From Thermoleophilia bacterium (GTDB taxonomy: Bacteria > Actinomycetota > Thermoleophilia > Gaiellales > SKUG01): a DNA stretch of 64,000 bases. The position numbers and the translations under genes are program-made. The notes beneath the pieces are model-generated. The model had not been told where the DNA came from. It saw nothing but the letters and a program-made list of their open reading frames with translations, and did not search any database. Location of the stretch: assembly GCA_025964555.1 (NCBI GenBank), contig JAOPYQ010000027.1, positions 47,462 to 111,461 on the forward strand. The letters are read 5' to 3'. Positions 42,928 through 51,398 of the stretch are shown here, one piece after another; the first letter of the stretch is position 1; every line of letters starts with the position of its first letter.

Positions 42928-43893
42928 TCACTCGATCCGGGAACTCGACCATCCGGATCCGTCGAGGAATCGCGCGGGATCGATGCGTTCGTCGCCGCGC
43001 GGCACGCGATCGATCGAGAAGCGGTCGACGAGGTCGCGCGCACTGGTGTCGGTCGCCCGCGGCTCGATGCCGATCGATGCCGCGAGCAGCGCCAGCACCG
43101 CGGCAGCGTCGAGCCCGCGAGCCGACAGCTCGTCGAGGCTCGCGGCGCCGTGGCGCTTGGCGAGGCGCGCACCGTCCGGACCGAGCACGAGCGGCACGTG
43201 CGCGAACTGCGGCACGTGCAGCTCGAGCCGCTCGGCGATCCAGACCTGCCGCGGCGTCGTGGGCGCGAGGTCGGCGCCCCGCACGACCACGTCGATCGCC
43301 AGGTCCGCCTCGTCGACCGGGCTCGCGAGGTTGTACGCGGCCACCCCGTCGCGGCGCCGCACGACGAAGTCGTCGACGATCGTCTCCACCCGACCGAGCA
43401 GCTCGTCCTCGAACCCGATCGTCGCCGCTTCGGCGCGCACGCGGATGCAGTGCGGCTCGCCCGCGACGACACGGGCGGTGCGCTCGGACCGGGCCAGCCG
43501 TGCGCACGTGCCTGGATAGGGCGCTTCCACGCCAGGGCCATGTGGTGCGGCCGCGGCGGCGAGCACTTCCGCGCGCGTGCAGAAGCACGGATAGGTGAGG
43601 TCCTGGGCATCGAGCTGGGAGAGCGCGTCGTCGTAGCGTGCGAGCCGATCGGACTGGCGCACGAGGTCGCCGTCCCAGTCGATGCCGAGCGCGAGCAGGT
43701 CGTCGAGCTGCGACACCTCGTGCTCGGGGCGAGAGCGATCCGGGTCGAGGTCGTCGACACGCAGCAGGAACCGGCCGTCGTGCGCGCGCGAGACCAGCCA
43801 CGCCACCAGCGCGGTACGCAGGTTGCCCAGGTGCAGCGGCCCGGTGGGGCTCGGTGCGAATCGTCCGTCGTGCCCGGAAGCCATCGCCACCAT
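42928..43893 (-). CDS. gluQ: Glutamyl-Q tRNA(Asp) synthetase
   Basis: 321 aa; ATG 43893 after GGGAG. A truncated glutamyl-tRNA synthetase paralogue: GRFAPSPTGPLHLGNLRTALVAWL (HIGH class motif), zinc-type CFCTR, WDGDLVRQSDR, and LAKRHGA in place of KMSKS. It lacks an anticodon-binding domain, as expected for GluQRS, which charges glutamate on the queuosine of tRNA(Asp). Could also be a short non-discriminating GltX; the length (about 300 aa) favours GluQRS. Confidence 0.9.
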   Translation of the reverse strand: MVAMASGHDGRFAPSPTGPLHLGNLRTALVAWLVSRAHDGRFLLRVDDLDPDRSRPEHEVSQLDDLLALGIDWDGDLVRQSDRLARYDDALSQLDAQDLTYPCFCTRAEVLAAAAAPHGPGVEAPYPGTCARLARSERTARVVAGEPHCIRVRAEAATIGFEDELLGRVETIVDDFVVRRRDGVAAYNLASPVDEADLAIDVVVRGADLAPTTPRQVWIAERLELHVPQFAHVPLVLGPDGARLAKRHGAASLDELSARGLDAAAVLALLAASIGIEPRATDTSARDLVDRFSIDRVPRGDERIDPARFLDGSGWSSSRIE

Positions 43894-43982
43894 CCTGCCA
43901 CTCCCGGGCCCGGGGGACGATGCGGCCACGGGCTGGCCGCACTGGTGCAACATCCCTGCACCTGAAGCCGAGGAACTGGGGA

Positions 43983-44684
43983 ATGAGCATTTCCTGGTCC
44001 TCAGTCTCGGCGGGTGCGATGACCGCCGCCGTCTCGCTCGGCTCGACGCTGCAGCAGTTCGGCGCGTCGGCGTCGATGGCTGCGCAGACCGTCACCGCGG
44101 GTGGGCTGCAGGCCGTGAGCCACGGCGCGGCCGCTGCCGCGAGCCAAGCGACGACCGCCGCCACGACCGCCGCGACGACGGCGGTCTCCAACGCCGCGGC
44201 GACGCTGCCGCAGACCGTGAACACGGCGGCGATGTCGACCGCGCAGCTCGGCTCGGACCTCGCGCTGGTGGAGAAGCCTGCGAAGGCGATCGCGACCGCC
44301 ATCCCCAAGAGTTCGATGCTCATGCGAACCGCCGGGTTCCTCGGCAAGGCGCTGCCGGTCATCACGATCGGCGCGAGCGCGCTGTCCGGCGCGCGCATCG
44401 TCAACGACGGTGGCGTGCAGGCGCTCGTCACGACGAGGGAGGGTCGCGGCGCCGTGCTCGGCGCGGTCGGAGGCGCGCTGCTGCTCGTGCCACACCCGGC
44501 GACTCAGCTCGCCGCGGCGGGCGTGCTCGGCGCGGTGGCGGTCAACCAGTTCGGCGGCATGCACCGCCTCGACAAGCTCGACCTCGATGCGGCACGCTCG
44601 CCGGCGTCACCGTCGAACCCCGGCCCCGCGACGCAGCAGCTCGCGCCGGCCCCACCGATGCCTATCGCGCAACCCGCTCCCTGA
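43983..44684 (+). CDS. Ala-rich hydrophobic orphan protein
   Basis: 233 aa, GAGGAA upstream of ATG 43983. A Ala/Thr/Gln-rich N-terminal half (about 1-80, helical, AAAAASQATTAATTAATTAVS), then glycine-rich hydrophobic segments (LGKALPVITIGASALSG and GAVGGALLLVPHPATQLAAAGVLGAVAV) and a Pro/Ala tail. No signal peptide. The pattern recalls amphipathic or pore-forming proteins, or translocator-type proteins of secretion systems, but no family is recognised. A strong hairpin follows the stop. Confidence 0.6.
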   Translation: MSISWSSVSAGAMTAAVSLGSTLQQFGASASMAAQTVTAGGLQAVSHGAAAAASQATTAATTAATTAVSNAAATLPQTVNTAAMSTAQLGSDLALVEKPAKAIATAIPKSSMLMRTAGFLGKALPVITIGASALSGARIVNDGGVQALVTTREGRGAVLGAVGGALLLVPHPATQLAAAGVLGAVAVNQFGGMHRLDKLDLDAARSPASPSNPGPATQQLAPAPPMPIAQPAP

Positions 44685-44698
44685 GCTCCGGGGACGAG

Positions 44699-44717
44699 CG
44701 TGGCGTCGCACGCCACG
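44699..44717 (+). terminator. Perfect stem-loop after the Ala-rich gene
   Basis: CGTGGCGT and ACGCCACG form an 8-bp stem with a CGC loop, 14 nt after the TGA, followed by TT. It lies between two convergent genes and could act in both directions. Very stable, though with little U-tract, as is common for terminators in high-GC actinobacteria. Confidence 0.6.
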
Positions 44718-44777
44718 TTGAACCCCAGAGCGTGGGATTGCACGCCGCTCGAGCCGAGGCCGACCGACCGGACCGTC

Positions 44778-45965
44778 CTAGCTGAGGCCGTCGAACGCCT
44801 CGTCGATCGACAGCGCATCCATGCCGTCGGTCGCCTGCCACGGGCGAGCAGTGCGCCGCGACGCGAACGCGGGAGTCGGGGCGGGGGAGAACCCGCGACG
44901 CACGCTGGCGCGACCAACGGCGATCGGGCGTCCGATCGACACGGCCCGAGCCCCGCGAGCACGACGCACCGGGACCGGCGACGTGTCGGGTGCCCTGTCC
45001 AGGCCCGGGAGCGCGGCGACGTCGAGCGCGGTGCCCGCCGTGGCGGCCGTGGACGTGCGCGCCTCGGCAGCGAGCAGCAGCACGACCGCGACGATCACGG
45101 CGCCTCCTGCGAAGAGCATGCGCCCGTCGAGGTGCTCGCCCAGCATCGCGACGCCGAGCGCGACCGCGACGAGCGGGTTCACGAACGCATGCGTGGAGGC
45201 GGTCCCGGCGCTCACGTTGTCGAGCAGCCACCCGTAGGCGAGGAAGCCGCCGATCGACGATGCGAGCACGAGGTAGGTCCAGCCCCCGAACGCGAGCGAC
45301 GTCATCGACGCCAGCTCGAAGCGTGCACCTTCGCCCGTCGCGAGCGCGACGAGTCCGAGCTGGATGCCGCCACTCAGCATCTGCATGCCGACGCCGAGCA
45401 GCAGTCCGCCTGCCTTCTCGGCGCGCGGGGCGAACAGCGACGCCGCGGCCCACGCCGCGTTGGCGAGCACGAGCACGATCGCAGCCCCCACATCGAGTCC
45501 GGTCGAGCCGCCGCCCGGCGCGACCAGCACGCCGATGCCCGCCATCCCGACCGCCACTCCCGTCAGGGCGATCGAATTGCGCGAGGCGCCGCGCGTCACC
45601 CCGAGCTGCAGCACGACGATCCACAACGGCGCCGTGGCGACCAGCAGTGCGGCGATGCCGGTGGGCAGGCGCGTCGCGGCCCAGCCGGTCGCACCCATGC
45701 CGATCGCGATGAATCCAAGTCCGACAAGCGACGCGTCACGCCAAGCGCGGCGCGTCGGCAGCGCCTGTCCTGCCCGGCGGGCGAGGACGAGCCCGATCGC
45801 CGTGGCGATCGAACCCGCCACTACGAACCTCGTGGCCATCATGAGGAGCGGGGGAAACGATTCGAGCGCGTAGGTGATCGCGACGAACGAGGAGCCCCAG
45901 ACGAGCCAGGTGATGAGCAGCGTGGCGACGACGAGGGTGCTTCGGGATACGAGTACGGATGGCAT
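44778..45965 (-). CDS. EamA (DMT superfamily) metabolite exporter
   Basis: 395 aa from ATG 45965, which lies 7 nt after a TACCGT -10 box. About ten membrane helices in two EamA repeats: LLITWLVWGSSFVAITYAL near the N-terminus and VNPLVAVALGVAMLGEHLDGRMLFAGG in the second half. A 95-residue cytosolic C-terminal tail rich in Arg, Ala and Pro is unusual for the family. EamA proteins export amino acids or other metabolites. Divergent from an AsnC-type regulator, which is likely to control it. Confidence 0.88.
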   Translation of the reverse strand: MPSVLVSRSTLVVATLLITWLVWGSSFVAITYALESFPPLLMMATRFVVAGSIATAIGLVLARRAGQALPTRRAWRDASLVGLGFIAIGMGATGWAATRLPTGIAALLVATAPLWIVVLQLGVTRGASRNSIALTGVAVGMAGIGVLVAPGGGSTGLDVGAAIVLVLANAAWAAASLFAPRAEKAGGLLLGVGMQMLSGGIQLGLVALATGEGARFELASMTSLAFGGWTYLVLASSIGGFLAYGWLLDNVSAGTASTHAFVNPLVAVALGVAMLGEHLDGRMLFAGGAVIVAVVLLLAAEARTSTAATAGTALDVAALPGLDRAPDTSPVPVRRARGARAVSIGRPIAVGRASVRRGFSPAPTPAFASRRTARPWQATDGMDALSIDEAFDGLS

Positions 45966-45972
45966 GACTGAC

Positions 45973-45978
45973 ACGGTA
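45973..45978 (-). promoter_or_regulatory. -10 box of the EamA exporter promoter
   Basis: Minus strand TACCGT, 7 nt before the ATG at 45965. The same hexamer is the -10 box of the divergent regulator, 6 nt before its ATG. Confidence 0.5.
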
Positions 45979-46029
45979 GGCGGCCCGTCCTCCAGCACCT
46001 AGGGACGATCGAACGTATGTAATCCTGTT

Positions 46030-46048
46030 CGCTTTCGAATCGAAGGCG
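46030..46048. promoter_or_regulatory. Putative Lrp/AsnC operator palindrome
   Basis: CGCTTTCG-AAT-CGAAGGCG is a near-perfect palindrome (7 of 8 pairs) in the 184-bp region between the exporter and the regulator. It sits in an unusually A/T-rich patch of this GC-rich window (further A-runs at 46086-46101). Confidence 0.45.
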
Positions 46049-46137
46049 ATTTGCAGGAAATGAGCTTCGATCTGGCCATTGGCTGAAAAAAGTCGCCCAA
46101 AATCGGCGTGAAACTTCGGAAATTCCTCCACATGCGC

Positions 46138-46143
46138 TACCGT
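46138..46143 (+). promoter_or_regulatory. -10 box of the AsnC-type regulator promoter
   Basis: TACCGT ends 6 nt before the ATG at 46150; the same hexamer faces the exporter in the other direction. Confidence 0.45.
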
Positions 46144-46149
46144 GTAGGA

Positions 46150-46632
46150 ATGACTGCCGCGTCCCTCACCCACCTCGTGCCTGCACCGATCAACCTCGAT
46201 CCCACCGACCGAGAAATCATCCGCGAGCTCGAACGCGACGCCCGGATACCCTGGGCGGAGCTCGGTCGCCGCGTCTCGCTCACCGCCCCGGCCGTGCGTG
46301 AGCGGGTCATGCGCATGCGACGCGCCGGCGTCATCACCGGGTACGGCGCCTGGATCGATCCCGCGACGCTCGGGCGCGCCATCGGCGCATTCATTCGCGT
46401 CACCACGCCGAACCAGCCGCGACACGAGCGCCTCATCGAGTTCGCCGCCGAACGCGGCGAGGTCGTGGAGTGCCACTCGCTCACGGGCGACGACAGCGTG
46501 ATCATGCGCGTGCAGGTCGGCGACATGGCCGAGCTCGAGCGCCTGACCACGTCGCTCTCACACTTTGGTCGGACGACGACGTCGATGATCCTGGCGTCGC
46601 CGATTCCGTGGCGGAACGTGATGTCGCGCTAG
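46150..46632 (+). CDS. Lrp/AsnC family transcriptional regulator
   Basis: 160 aa. N-terminal helix-turn-helix (DREIIRELERDARIPWAELGRRVSLTAPAVRERVMRMRRAGVITGYGAWID) and a C-terminal RAM ligand-binding domain (AIGAFIRV, VVECHSLTGDDSVIMRVQVGDMAELERL). Responds to amino acids in known members. Divergent from the EamA exporter. Its 3' end overlaps the convergent membrane-protein gene by 75 bp. Confidence 0.92.
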   Translation: MTAASLTHLVPAPINLDPTDREIIRELERDARIPWAELGRRVSLTAPAVRERVMRMRRAGVITGYGAWIDPATLGRAIGAFIRVTTPNQPRHERLIEFAAERGEVVECHSLTGDDSVIMRVQVGDMAELERLTTSLSHFGRTTTSMILASPIPWRNVMSR

Positions 46633-46986
46633 CGGGCGCGCCGTCGACGGCGGCGGATCCCACGGCGCCACCGGCGTGAGGTCGTCGTCACCATCTCCAT
46701 CGTCCTCGCCCTCGGGTGGATCGTCGCGCAGCCGGGCATCGAATCCGCCCAGCAGGCGCAGCACCGCGACGACCCCGATCGCGAGCACGCCCAGGTCGGC
46801 GATCGCGAACGCCAGCAGCGCACTGCCGGGGGTCGGTGGCATGCGCAGCGTCCACAGCCACACCCAGGTCGTCAGCGCGAACGTCAGTGGCAGCAGCACC
46901 CAGCGCGCGTCGCGCCCGTTCACGAGCCGCTCCACGCACCACGCGATCGCGCAGCCGCAGCCGAGGGATGCGAGGGCCGTCTCCAT
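46558..46986 (-). CDS. Small membrane protein, overlapping the AsnC gene tail
   Basis: 142 aa from ATG 46986. Three hydrophobic segments within the first 75 residues (ALASLGCGCAIAWCV, VLLPLTFALTTWVWLWTL, LLAFAIADLGVLAIGVVAVLRLL), then an acidic stretch (DDPPEGEDDGDGDDDL) and a very basic tail. The last 25 codons lie antisense to the end of the regulator gene; the true 3' end may therefore be shaped by that overlap. Function unknown. Confidence 0.55.
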   Translation of the reverse strand: METALASLGCGCAIAWCVERLVNGRDARWVLLPLTFALTTWVWLWTLRMPPTPGSALLAFAIADLGVLAIGVVAVLRLLGGFDARLRDDPPEGEDDGDGDDDLTPVAPWDPPPSTARPLARHHVPPRNRRRQDHRRRRPTKV

Positions 46987-47107
46987 GTCTGCATCCTGCC
47001 ATCGATCCGCGTCGTTGCACGCGTGCGCACGCGCAAGGCGCGAGGGAACGTCGGTAGGATGCAGCTTGCTGCAGGTTCGCGACGGACCGTGCGCAGCGCC
47101 CGAACGC

Positions 47108-47728
47108 ATGACGCATCCCGCCGCCACATCCACCAGTTCCGACGCGCCGGCACTGTCTCCACAGCAGTGGCACGAGGTCAGTGCGCCTCCCGCCGAGCTG
47201 TCCGAGCGCTGTGCGGCGCTCATGCCGCGCGACGGCGTACTCGACGTGGTCGAACTCGAACGCCTGGCGCTCGACATCGTGGCCGACCCCGAGCTGTGGC
47301 AGCCGCTCGTGATCGAGGACGCGCACCGTCGCCGCTACCGCCTGCTGTACGAGGACGACCGCATCGACGTGTGGGTGCTCAGCTGGATGGGCGGCCAGGG
47401 TACCGGCTTCCACGACCACGACCTCTCCGCGGTCGGGCTCGCCTGCGCGCAGGGTGAGGTCGTCGAGCGACAGATGCTGCTGCCGAACGGCGCCACGAAC
47501 GTCCACATGACTTCGGGCGACGGTCGACAGGGCCCGCCCGGCTACATCCACTCGGTCGCGCACGTCGAGGGCCACCCCGCGGTGACCATCCACGCGTACT
47601 CGCCGCCGCTCGAGCGCGTGGGCCAGTACCGGGTTGACGACGAGGGCGTGCTGCGCCGGTCGATCGAGCACGGTCGCCAGGAGCTGCTCGACAACACGAT
47701 CGCGGCAATCGATCCCGACCGCGCGTGA
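47108..47728 (+). CDS. Cysteine dioxygenase
   Basis: 206 aa. Bacterial CDO cupin: GTGFHDHDLSAVG carries two Fe-binding His (102 and 104), PPGYIHSVAH the third (148), and IHAYSPPLERVGQY the conserved His/Tyr end. The enzyme oxidises L-cysteine to cysteine sulfinate. ATG 47108 has no good ribosome-binding site; an in-frame TTG at 47066 next to a TAGGAT box is a possible leaderless start. Overlaps the next gene by 4 bp. Confidence 0.88.
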   Translation: MTHPAATSTSSDAPALSPQQWHEVSAPPAELSERCAALMPRDGVLDVVELERLALDIVADPELWQPLVIEDAHRRRYRLLYEDDRIDVWVLSWMGGQGTGFHDHDLSAVGLACAQGEVVERQMLLPNGATNVHMTSGDGRQGPPGYIHSVAHVEGHPAVTIHAYSPPLERVGQYRVDDEGVLRRSIEHGRQELLDNTIAAIDPDRA

Positions 47729-48375
47729 GCGTGGGCCGGGTTGCGGGACCTGCGGCCTTCGCGACCACGGTCGTTTCGCTGGTCGTGCTCCTCGTGCACG
47801 CGACGCTCAATCCGGACCTGCCGCAGTTCGACGGCAAGGCCATGGCAGCGCGCCTGGTGCTGTTCCCGCTGGCCGCCACGATCGTCCCCGCCGGCTGGTG
47901 GGTCGTGCGTCGGCGGCGCGCCGGGTCGCTCATCGCCTTCCCCTGGGCAGCCGCGACCCTGCTCGTGCTGCCGTTCGTGATCGACCTGCTGGGCAACGCG
48001 TTGACGCTCTACATCGACATCGAGCACTTCGATGACGCCGTCCACACCATCAACCCGATCCTCGGGGTCGCCGGCGTCGCACTGCTCCTCGACCGTACGA
48101 GCGCCCAGCGCTGGGCGGTCTGGACGATGGCGTTCGGGCTGGGATGCGCCGCGCACATCTGCTTCGAGATCATCGAGTACCTGCTGCTCGAGGGCATCGG
48201 CGCCGTCCAGCTGGACCTGTCGTTGAGCGACACGCTCTCCGACCTCGCATATGGCATGGTCGGCGCGGCGCTCGGAGCCGGTGCACCGCTGCTCGGCGGC
48301 CCGCGTGAACGTGACATCGATCGGAATGGACAGCTCGGTCGCCGGCGCGCGGCGACTGCGTCCGGACATCCATGA
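47725..48375 (+). CDS. Membrane protein, DUF2238/YjdF-like
   Basis: 216 aa, GTG overlapping the CDO stop (GTGA). About six hydrophobic helices; the block EHFDDAVHTINPILGVAG with FEIIEYLLL and LSDTLSDLAYGMVGAALGA resembles the His/Glu/Asp pattern of YjdF-type proteins. The last 13 codons run into a 62-bp tandem repeat, which has probably replaced the original 3' end (ending GRRRAATASGHP). Coupled to CDO, so it may transport or sense a sulfur metabolite, but this is inference. Confidence 0.75.
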   Translation: MSVGRVAGPAAFATTVVSLVVLLVHATLNPDLPQFDGKAMAARLVLFPLAATIVPAGWWVVRRRRAGSLIAFPWAAATLLVLPFVIDLLGNALTLYIDIEHFDDAVHTINPILGVAGVALLLDRTSAQRWAVWTMAFGLGCAAHICFEIIEYLLLEGIGAVQLDLSLSDTLSDLAYGMVGAALGAGAPLLGGPRERDIDRNGQLGRRRAATASGHP

Positions 48376-48460
48376 TGGGACCGGGGATTTCCGGACGAGG
48401 TCGCCGGCGCACGGCGACTGCGTCCGAATATCCATGGCTGGACCCGGGTTTTCCGGACGA
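48337..48460. repeat. Tandem pair of 62-bp palindromic (REP-like) repeats
   Basis: Units 48337-48398 and 48399-48460 are directly adjacent and match at 54 of 62 positions. Each unit begins with TCGCCG-N5-CGGCGA (after GG), and unit 1 also has CGTCCGGA (48359-48366) facing TCCGGACG (48390-48397). The array starts inside the DUF2238-like gene and ends before the M3 peptidase gene; it fills most of the gene-free 48376-48531. No mobile-element gene is visible. Confidence 0.85.
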
Positions 48461-48531
48461 AGTGCAGTCGTGCGGCCGACGGCACCAGCGCGCAAGGTTC
48501 AGGCCTCGCTCCCTGCGGGAATCGCGTGTGC

Positions 48532-50259
48532 ATGACGACGACCAAGTACCTGCCCGACCTGTCCCACCGCACCCCGACGCCGCGCTGGCTGCCGAGCGAC
48601 CTGCCCGCCCAGCTCGACGCGGACTGGATCCGCGCACGGTACGAGGAGATCCTCGCCGCGTGCGACGCGGCGGGTGACGACGCGGACGCGTGGATCGAGG
48701 TCGTGCTGCGCACCTCCGAGCTCGAGTCCTTCATCGGCTCCCACGGGTCGCGCGTGCGCATCGCGTACCGCCAGGCCACCGACGACGAGGCGATCACCAC
48801 GGAGCTCGAGCGGTGGAACCGCGAGGTGTCGCCGACGATCACCGACAGCTCGGTCGAAGTGGCGCGCAAGGTCGTCGCCAGCCCCTGTGCCGCGGCGCTC
48901 GACGAGCGCTTCGGGCCCAACTACCTCAAGCTCGCCGAGGCGGCGTGCCGCGCGCACGCGCCCGTGAACACGGCGCTGCGCACCGAGCTCTCCGACGTGA
49001 CGATGCGCCACACACGGGTGTTCGGCAAGGGCACGATCCAGTGGCGTGGCGAAACCCACCCGTTCAGCTTCGCGCGCAAGGCGGCGCTCGACACCGATCG
49101 CGCCGAGCGGCATGCGGCGTGGCAGAGCAAGGTCGACTACGTGCGCGAGCACGAGGACGAGCTGCAGCAGATCTTCGACGAGTCGCTCGCGCTGCGCTCG
49201 AAGATGGCGGAGAACCTCGGGCAGCCGAGCTACGTCGACCTGCGATACCTGGAGATGAGCCGCTTCGACTGGACGCCGGAGGATGCGGCGAAGGTGCGCG
49301 GCGCGATCGAGCGACACGTCGTGCCGGTGGCGACGGAGCTGCAGCTCGCGCAGGCGAAGGCGCTCGGCACCGAGAAGCTGCATCCTGCGGACGAGGCGAT
49401 CATGCCGGAGCCCGCGCCGGAGCTCGTGGTGGACGTCGACGGCCAGCTCGCGGCGGCGTCGACGGTGTTCGACTCGATGGGCGCCGCATTCGGTGATCCG
49501 TGGAGGCTGCTCGTCGACGAGGGCCTCATCGACCTGCCCGCGCGTGCGGGCAAGGGCACCGGCGCGTTCTGCGGCGGCTTCCCGTTCGAGAAGGTGCCGT
49601 TCATCTTCTGCAACTCGGTCGGCGCGCACGACGACGTCAAGACGCTCGTGCACGAGTTCGGCCACGCGCTCCAGGGCTGGCGCTCACGCGACATCGAGCC
49701 CGTGGACCTGCAGCATCCGACGATGGAGGCGTGCGAGATCCACTCGATGACGCTCGAGCTGCTGTCGCTTCCGTACCTGCAGCCGTTCTTCGGGAACGAG
49801 CTCGACCACTTCAGGGTCGAACACCTGCGCTCGACGCTCGACGTGGTGCCCTACATGGCTGCGATCGACGAGTTCCAGCACCGCGTCTACCAGGAAGGCC
49901 TGGACGCAGCGGGCCGCGCGAAGGCGTGGCGCGAGGCCGGCGAGAAGTTCCAGCCGGCGATCGACTGGTCCGCGGACGAGTGGTACGGGGGCGCGCGCTG
50001 GCTCTTCCAGCTGCACGTGTTCCAGTACCCGTTCTACTACCTCGACTACGCGCTCGCGCGACTGGTGAGCTGGGAACTGTGGCTCGAATCGCTCGAGGAC
50101 GAGTCGGCGGCGCTCGACAAGTACCTCGCCCTGTGCGACATGGGCGGAACCAAGCCGTTCCGCCAGATGGTCGTCGATGCAGGCCTCGGCGATCCGTTCG
50201 ACGAAGCGGTCATCGAGCGCACGATGGCGAAGCTCCGCCCGCACCTGCAGCTCGACTGA
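48532..50259 (+). CDS. M3-family oligoendopeptidase
   Basis: 575 aa; ATG 48532 (GTG 48526 possible). Full-length oligoendopeptidase F-like protein, about 600 aa in the family, cytosolic. Zinc motif VHEFGHALQGW with His374, Glu375 and His378, and third ligand in EACEIHSMTLELL. Terminal motif YPFYYLDYALARL holds the substrate-binding Tyr/His region. Cleaves short peptides. Monocistronic, convergent with the BI-1-like gene. Confidence 0.95.
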   Translation: MTTTKYLPDLSHRTPTPRWLPSDLPAQLDADWIRARYEEILAACDAAGDDADAWIEVVLRTSELESFIGSHGSRVRIAYRQATDDEAITTELERWNREVSPTITDSSVEVARKVVASPCAAALDERFGPNYLKLAEAACRAHAPVNTALRTELSDVTMRHTRVFGKGTIQWRGETHPFSFARKAALDTDRAERHAAWQSKVDYVREHEDELQQIFDESLALRSKMAENLGQPSYVDLRYLEMSRFDWTPEDAAKVRGAIERHVVPVATELQLAQAKALGTEKLHPADEAIMPEPAPELVVDVDGQLAAASTVFDSMGAAFGDPWRLLVDEGLIDLPARAGKGTGAFCGGFPFEKVPFIFCNSVGAHDDVKTLVHEFGHALQGWRSRDIEPVDLQHPTMEACEIHSMTLELLSLPYLQPFFGNELDHFRVEHLRSTLDVVPYMAAIDEFQHRVYQEGLDAAGRAKAWREAGEKFQPAIDWSADEWYGGARWLFQLHVFQYPFYYLDYALARLVSWELWLESLEDESAALDKYLALCDMGGTKPFRQMVVDAGLGDPFDEAVIERTMAKLRPHLQLD

Positions 50260-50277
50260 CGTGCGGCGCTGCCAACG

Positions 50278-51021
50278 CTAGTCGCGACTGCGCAGCTTGG
50301 CGAGCAGGCGCAGGATCTCGAGGTAGAGCCACACGAGCGTGACGAGCAGGCCGAAGGCTGCGTACCACTCCATGTGCTTGGGCGCGCCCGATGCCGCGCC
50401 CTTCTCGATGAAGTCGAAGTCCAGCACGAGGTTGAGCGCCGCGACGATCACGATCACGACGCTGATGCCGATGCCGACCACCCCGTTGTCGTGCAGGTAC
50501 GGCATCTCGGTGCCGAACAGGCGCATCGCGAACGACACGAGGTACATGAGCGCGATGGCGCCGGTTGCGGCCACGACGCCGAGTCGAAAGTTCTCGGTCA
50601 CCGGGATGAGCCCGGAGCGGTACGCGGCGAGCAGCGCGAACAGCGTCATCGCCGTGAGGCCGAGCGCCTGGAACACGATGCCGTCGAACTGGGATTCGTA
50701 GGCAGCCGAGATCGCGCCGACCGTGATGCCTTCGGCGAGCGCGTACACCGGCGACAGGAACGGCGCGGTCGTCTGCTTGAAGATGATGACGAGCGACAGG
50801 ACGAAGCCGACCGCGAGCCCGAGCAGGGCGAGGAGCATCGCCGAATCCGGGTTCGTCTGGAACCGGTCCCACGACCAGAAGGCCGCGGCGAACAGCAGCA
50901 CAGTGAGAATCGCGGTCTTGTTGACCGCGCCCCTGATCGTCATGCGATCGTCGGCGGCGCCGCGGTACTGCACGGCCGAGCCGAAGGTCTTGTCGGACAG
51001 TGCGGGGTTCGCGGTACGCAT
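50278..51021 (-). CDS. Bax inhibitor-1/YccA-like membrane protein
   Basis: 247 aa; AGGAGC upstream of ATG 51021. N-terminal FGSAVQYRGAADDRMTIRGAVNKTAILT is the usual actinobacterial YccA-like head; seven hydrophobic helices follow with VYALAEGITVGAISAAYES. Known relatives conduct cations or bind FtsH-type proteases. Soluble ends are short. Confidence 0.88.
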   Translation of the reverse strand: MRTANPALSDKTFGSAVQYRGAADDRMTIRGAVNKTAILTVLLFAAAFWSWDRFQTNPDSAMLLALLGLAVGFVLSLVIIFKQTTAPFLSPVYALAEGITVGAISAAYESQFDGIVFQALGLTAMTLFALLAAYRSGLIPVTENFRLGVVAATGAIALMYLVSFAMRLFGTEMPYLHDNGVVGIGISVVIVIVAALNLVLDFDFIEKGAASGAPKHMEWYAAFGLLVTLVWLYLEILRLLAKLRSRD

Positions 51022-51035
51022 GGCGGAGCTCCTGG

Positions 51036-51398
51036 TCAGGCGAGACGCGCGCCGTTCGGCACGTCACGGTCGTCGATCGTAGCGAGTGCGACGGCGCCAT
51101 CGGCTCGGTGCGCGCCGGTGACGAGCACCTCGCTCATGACGGGGCCGATCTGTCGGGGCGGGAAGTTGACGACGCAGAGCACGCGGCGACCAACGAGGTC
51201 CGCGGGCGAATACAGATCCGTGAGCTGCGCCGAGCTCTGCCTGATGCCGAGCTCGGGACCGAGGTCGACGCGCAGGCGGTACGCCGGCTTGCGAGCCTCC
51301 GGGAACTCGCGCGCCTCGACGATCGTGCCGACGCGCAGGTCGACGCGCTGGAACTCATCCCAGGTGAGGGGCGTGTCGGTCGTGGATGTGTCAGTCAT
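51036..51398 (-). CDS. csaA: CsaA-like tRNA-binding-domain protein
   Basis: 120 aa. One EMAP/CsaA-type OB domain: [72 protein letters not shown]. CsaA acts as a protein or RNA chaperone in B. subtilis. Its start overlaps the end of the Ada-zinc gene by 8 bp, so the two are coupled. Confidence 0.92.
   Translation of the reverse strand: MTDTSTTDTPLTWDEFQRVDLRVGTIVEAREFPEARKPAYRLRVDLGPELGIRQSSAQLTDLYSPADLVGRRVLCVVNFPPRQIGPVMSEVLVTGAHRADGAVALATIDDRDVPNGARLA

Noticed and set aside
47055..47068. TAGGAT box and in-frame TTG as the start of cysteine dioxygenase
   Set aside because: Spacing of 5 nt and a TTG codon make it weaker than ATG 47108; kept only as an alternative.
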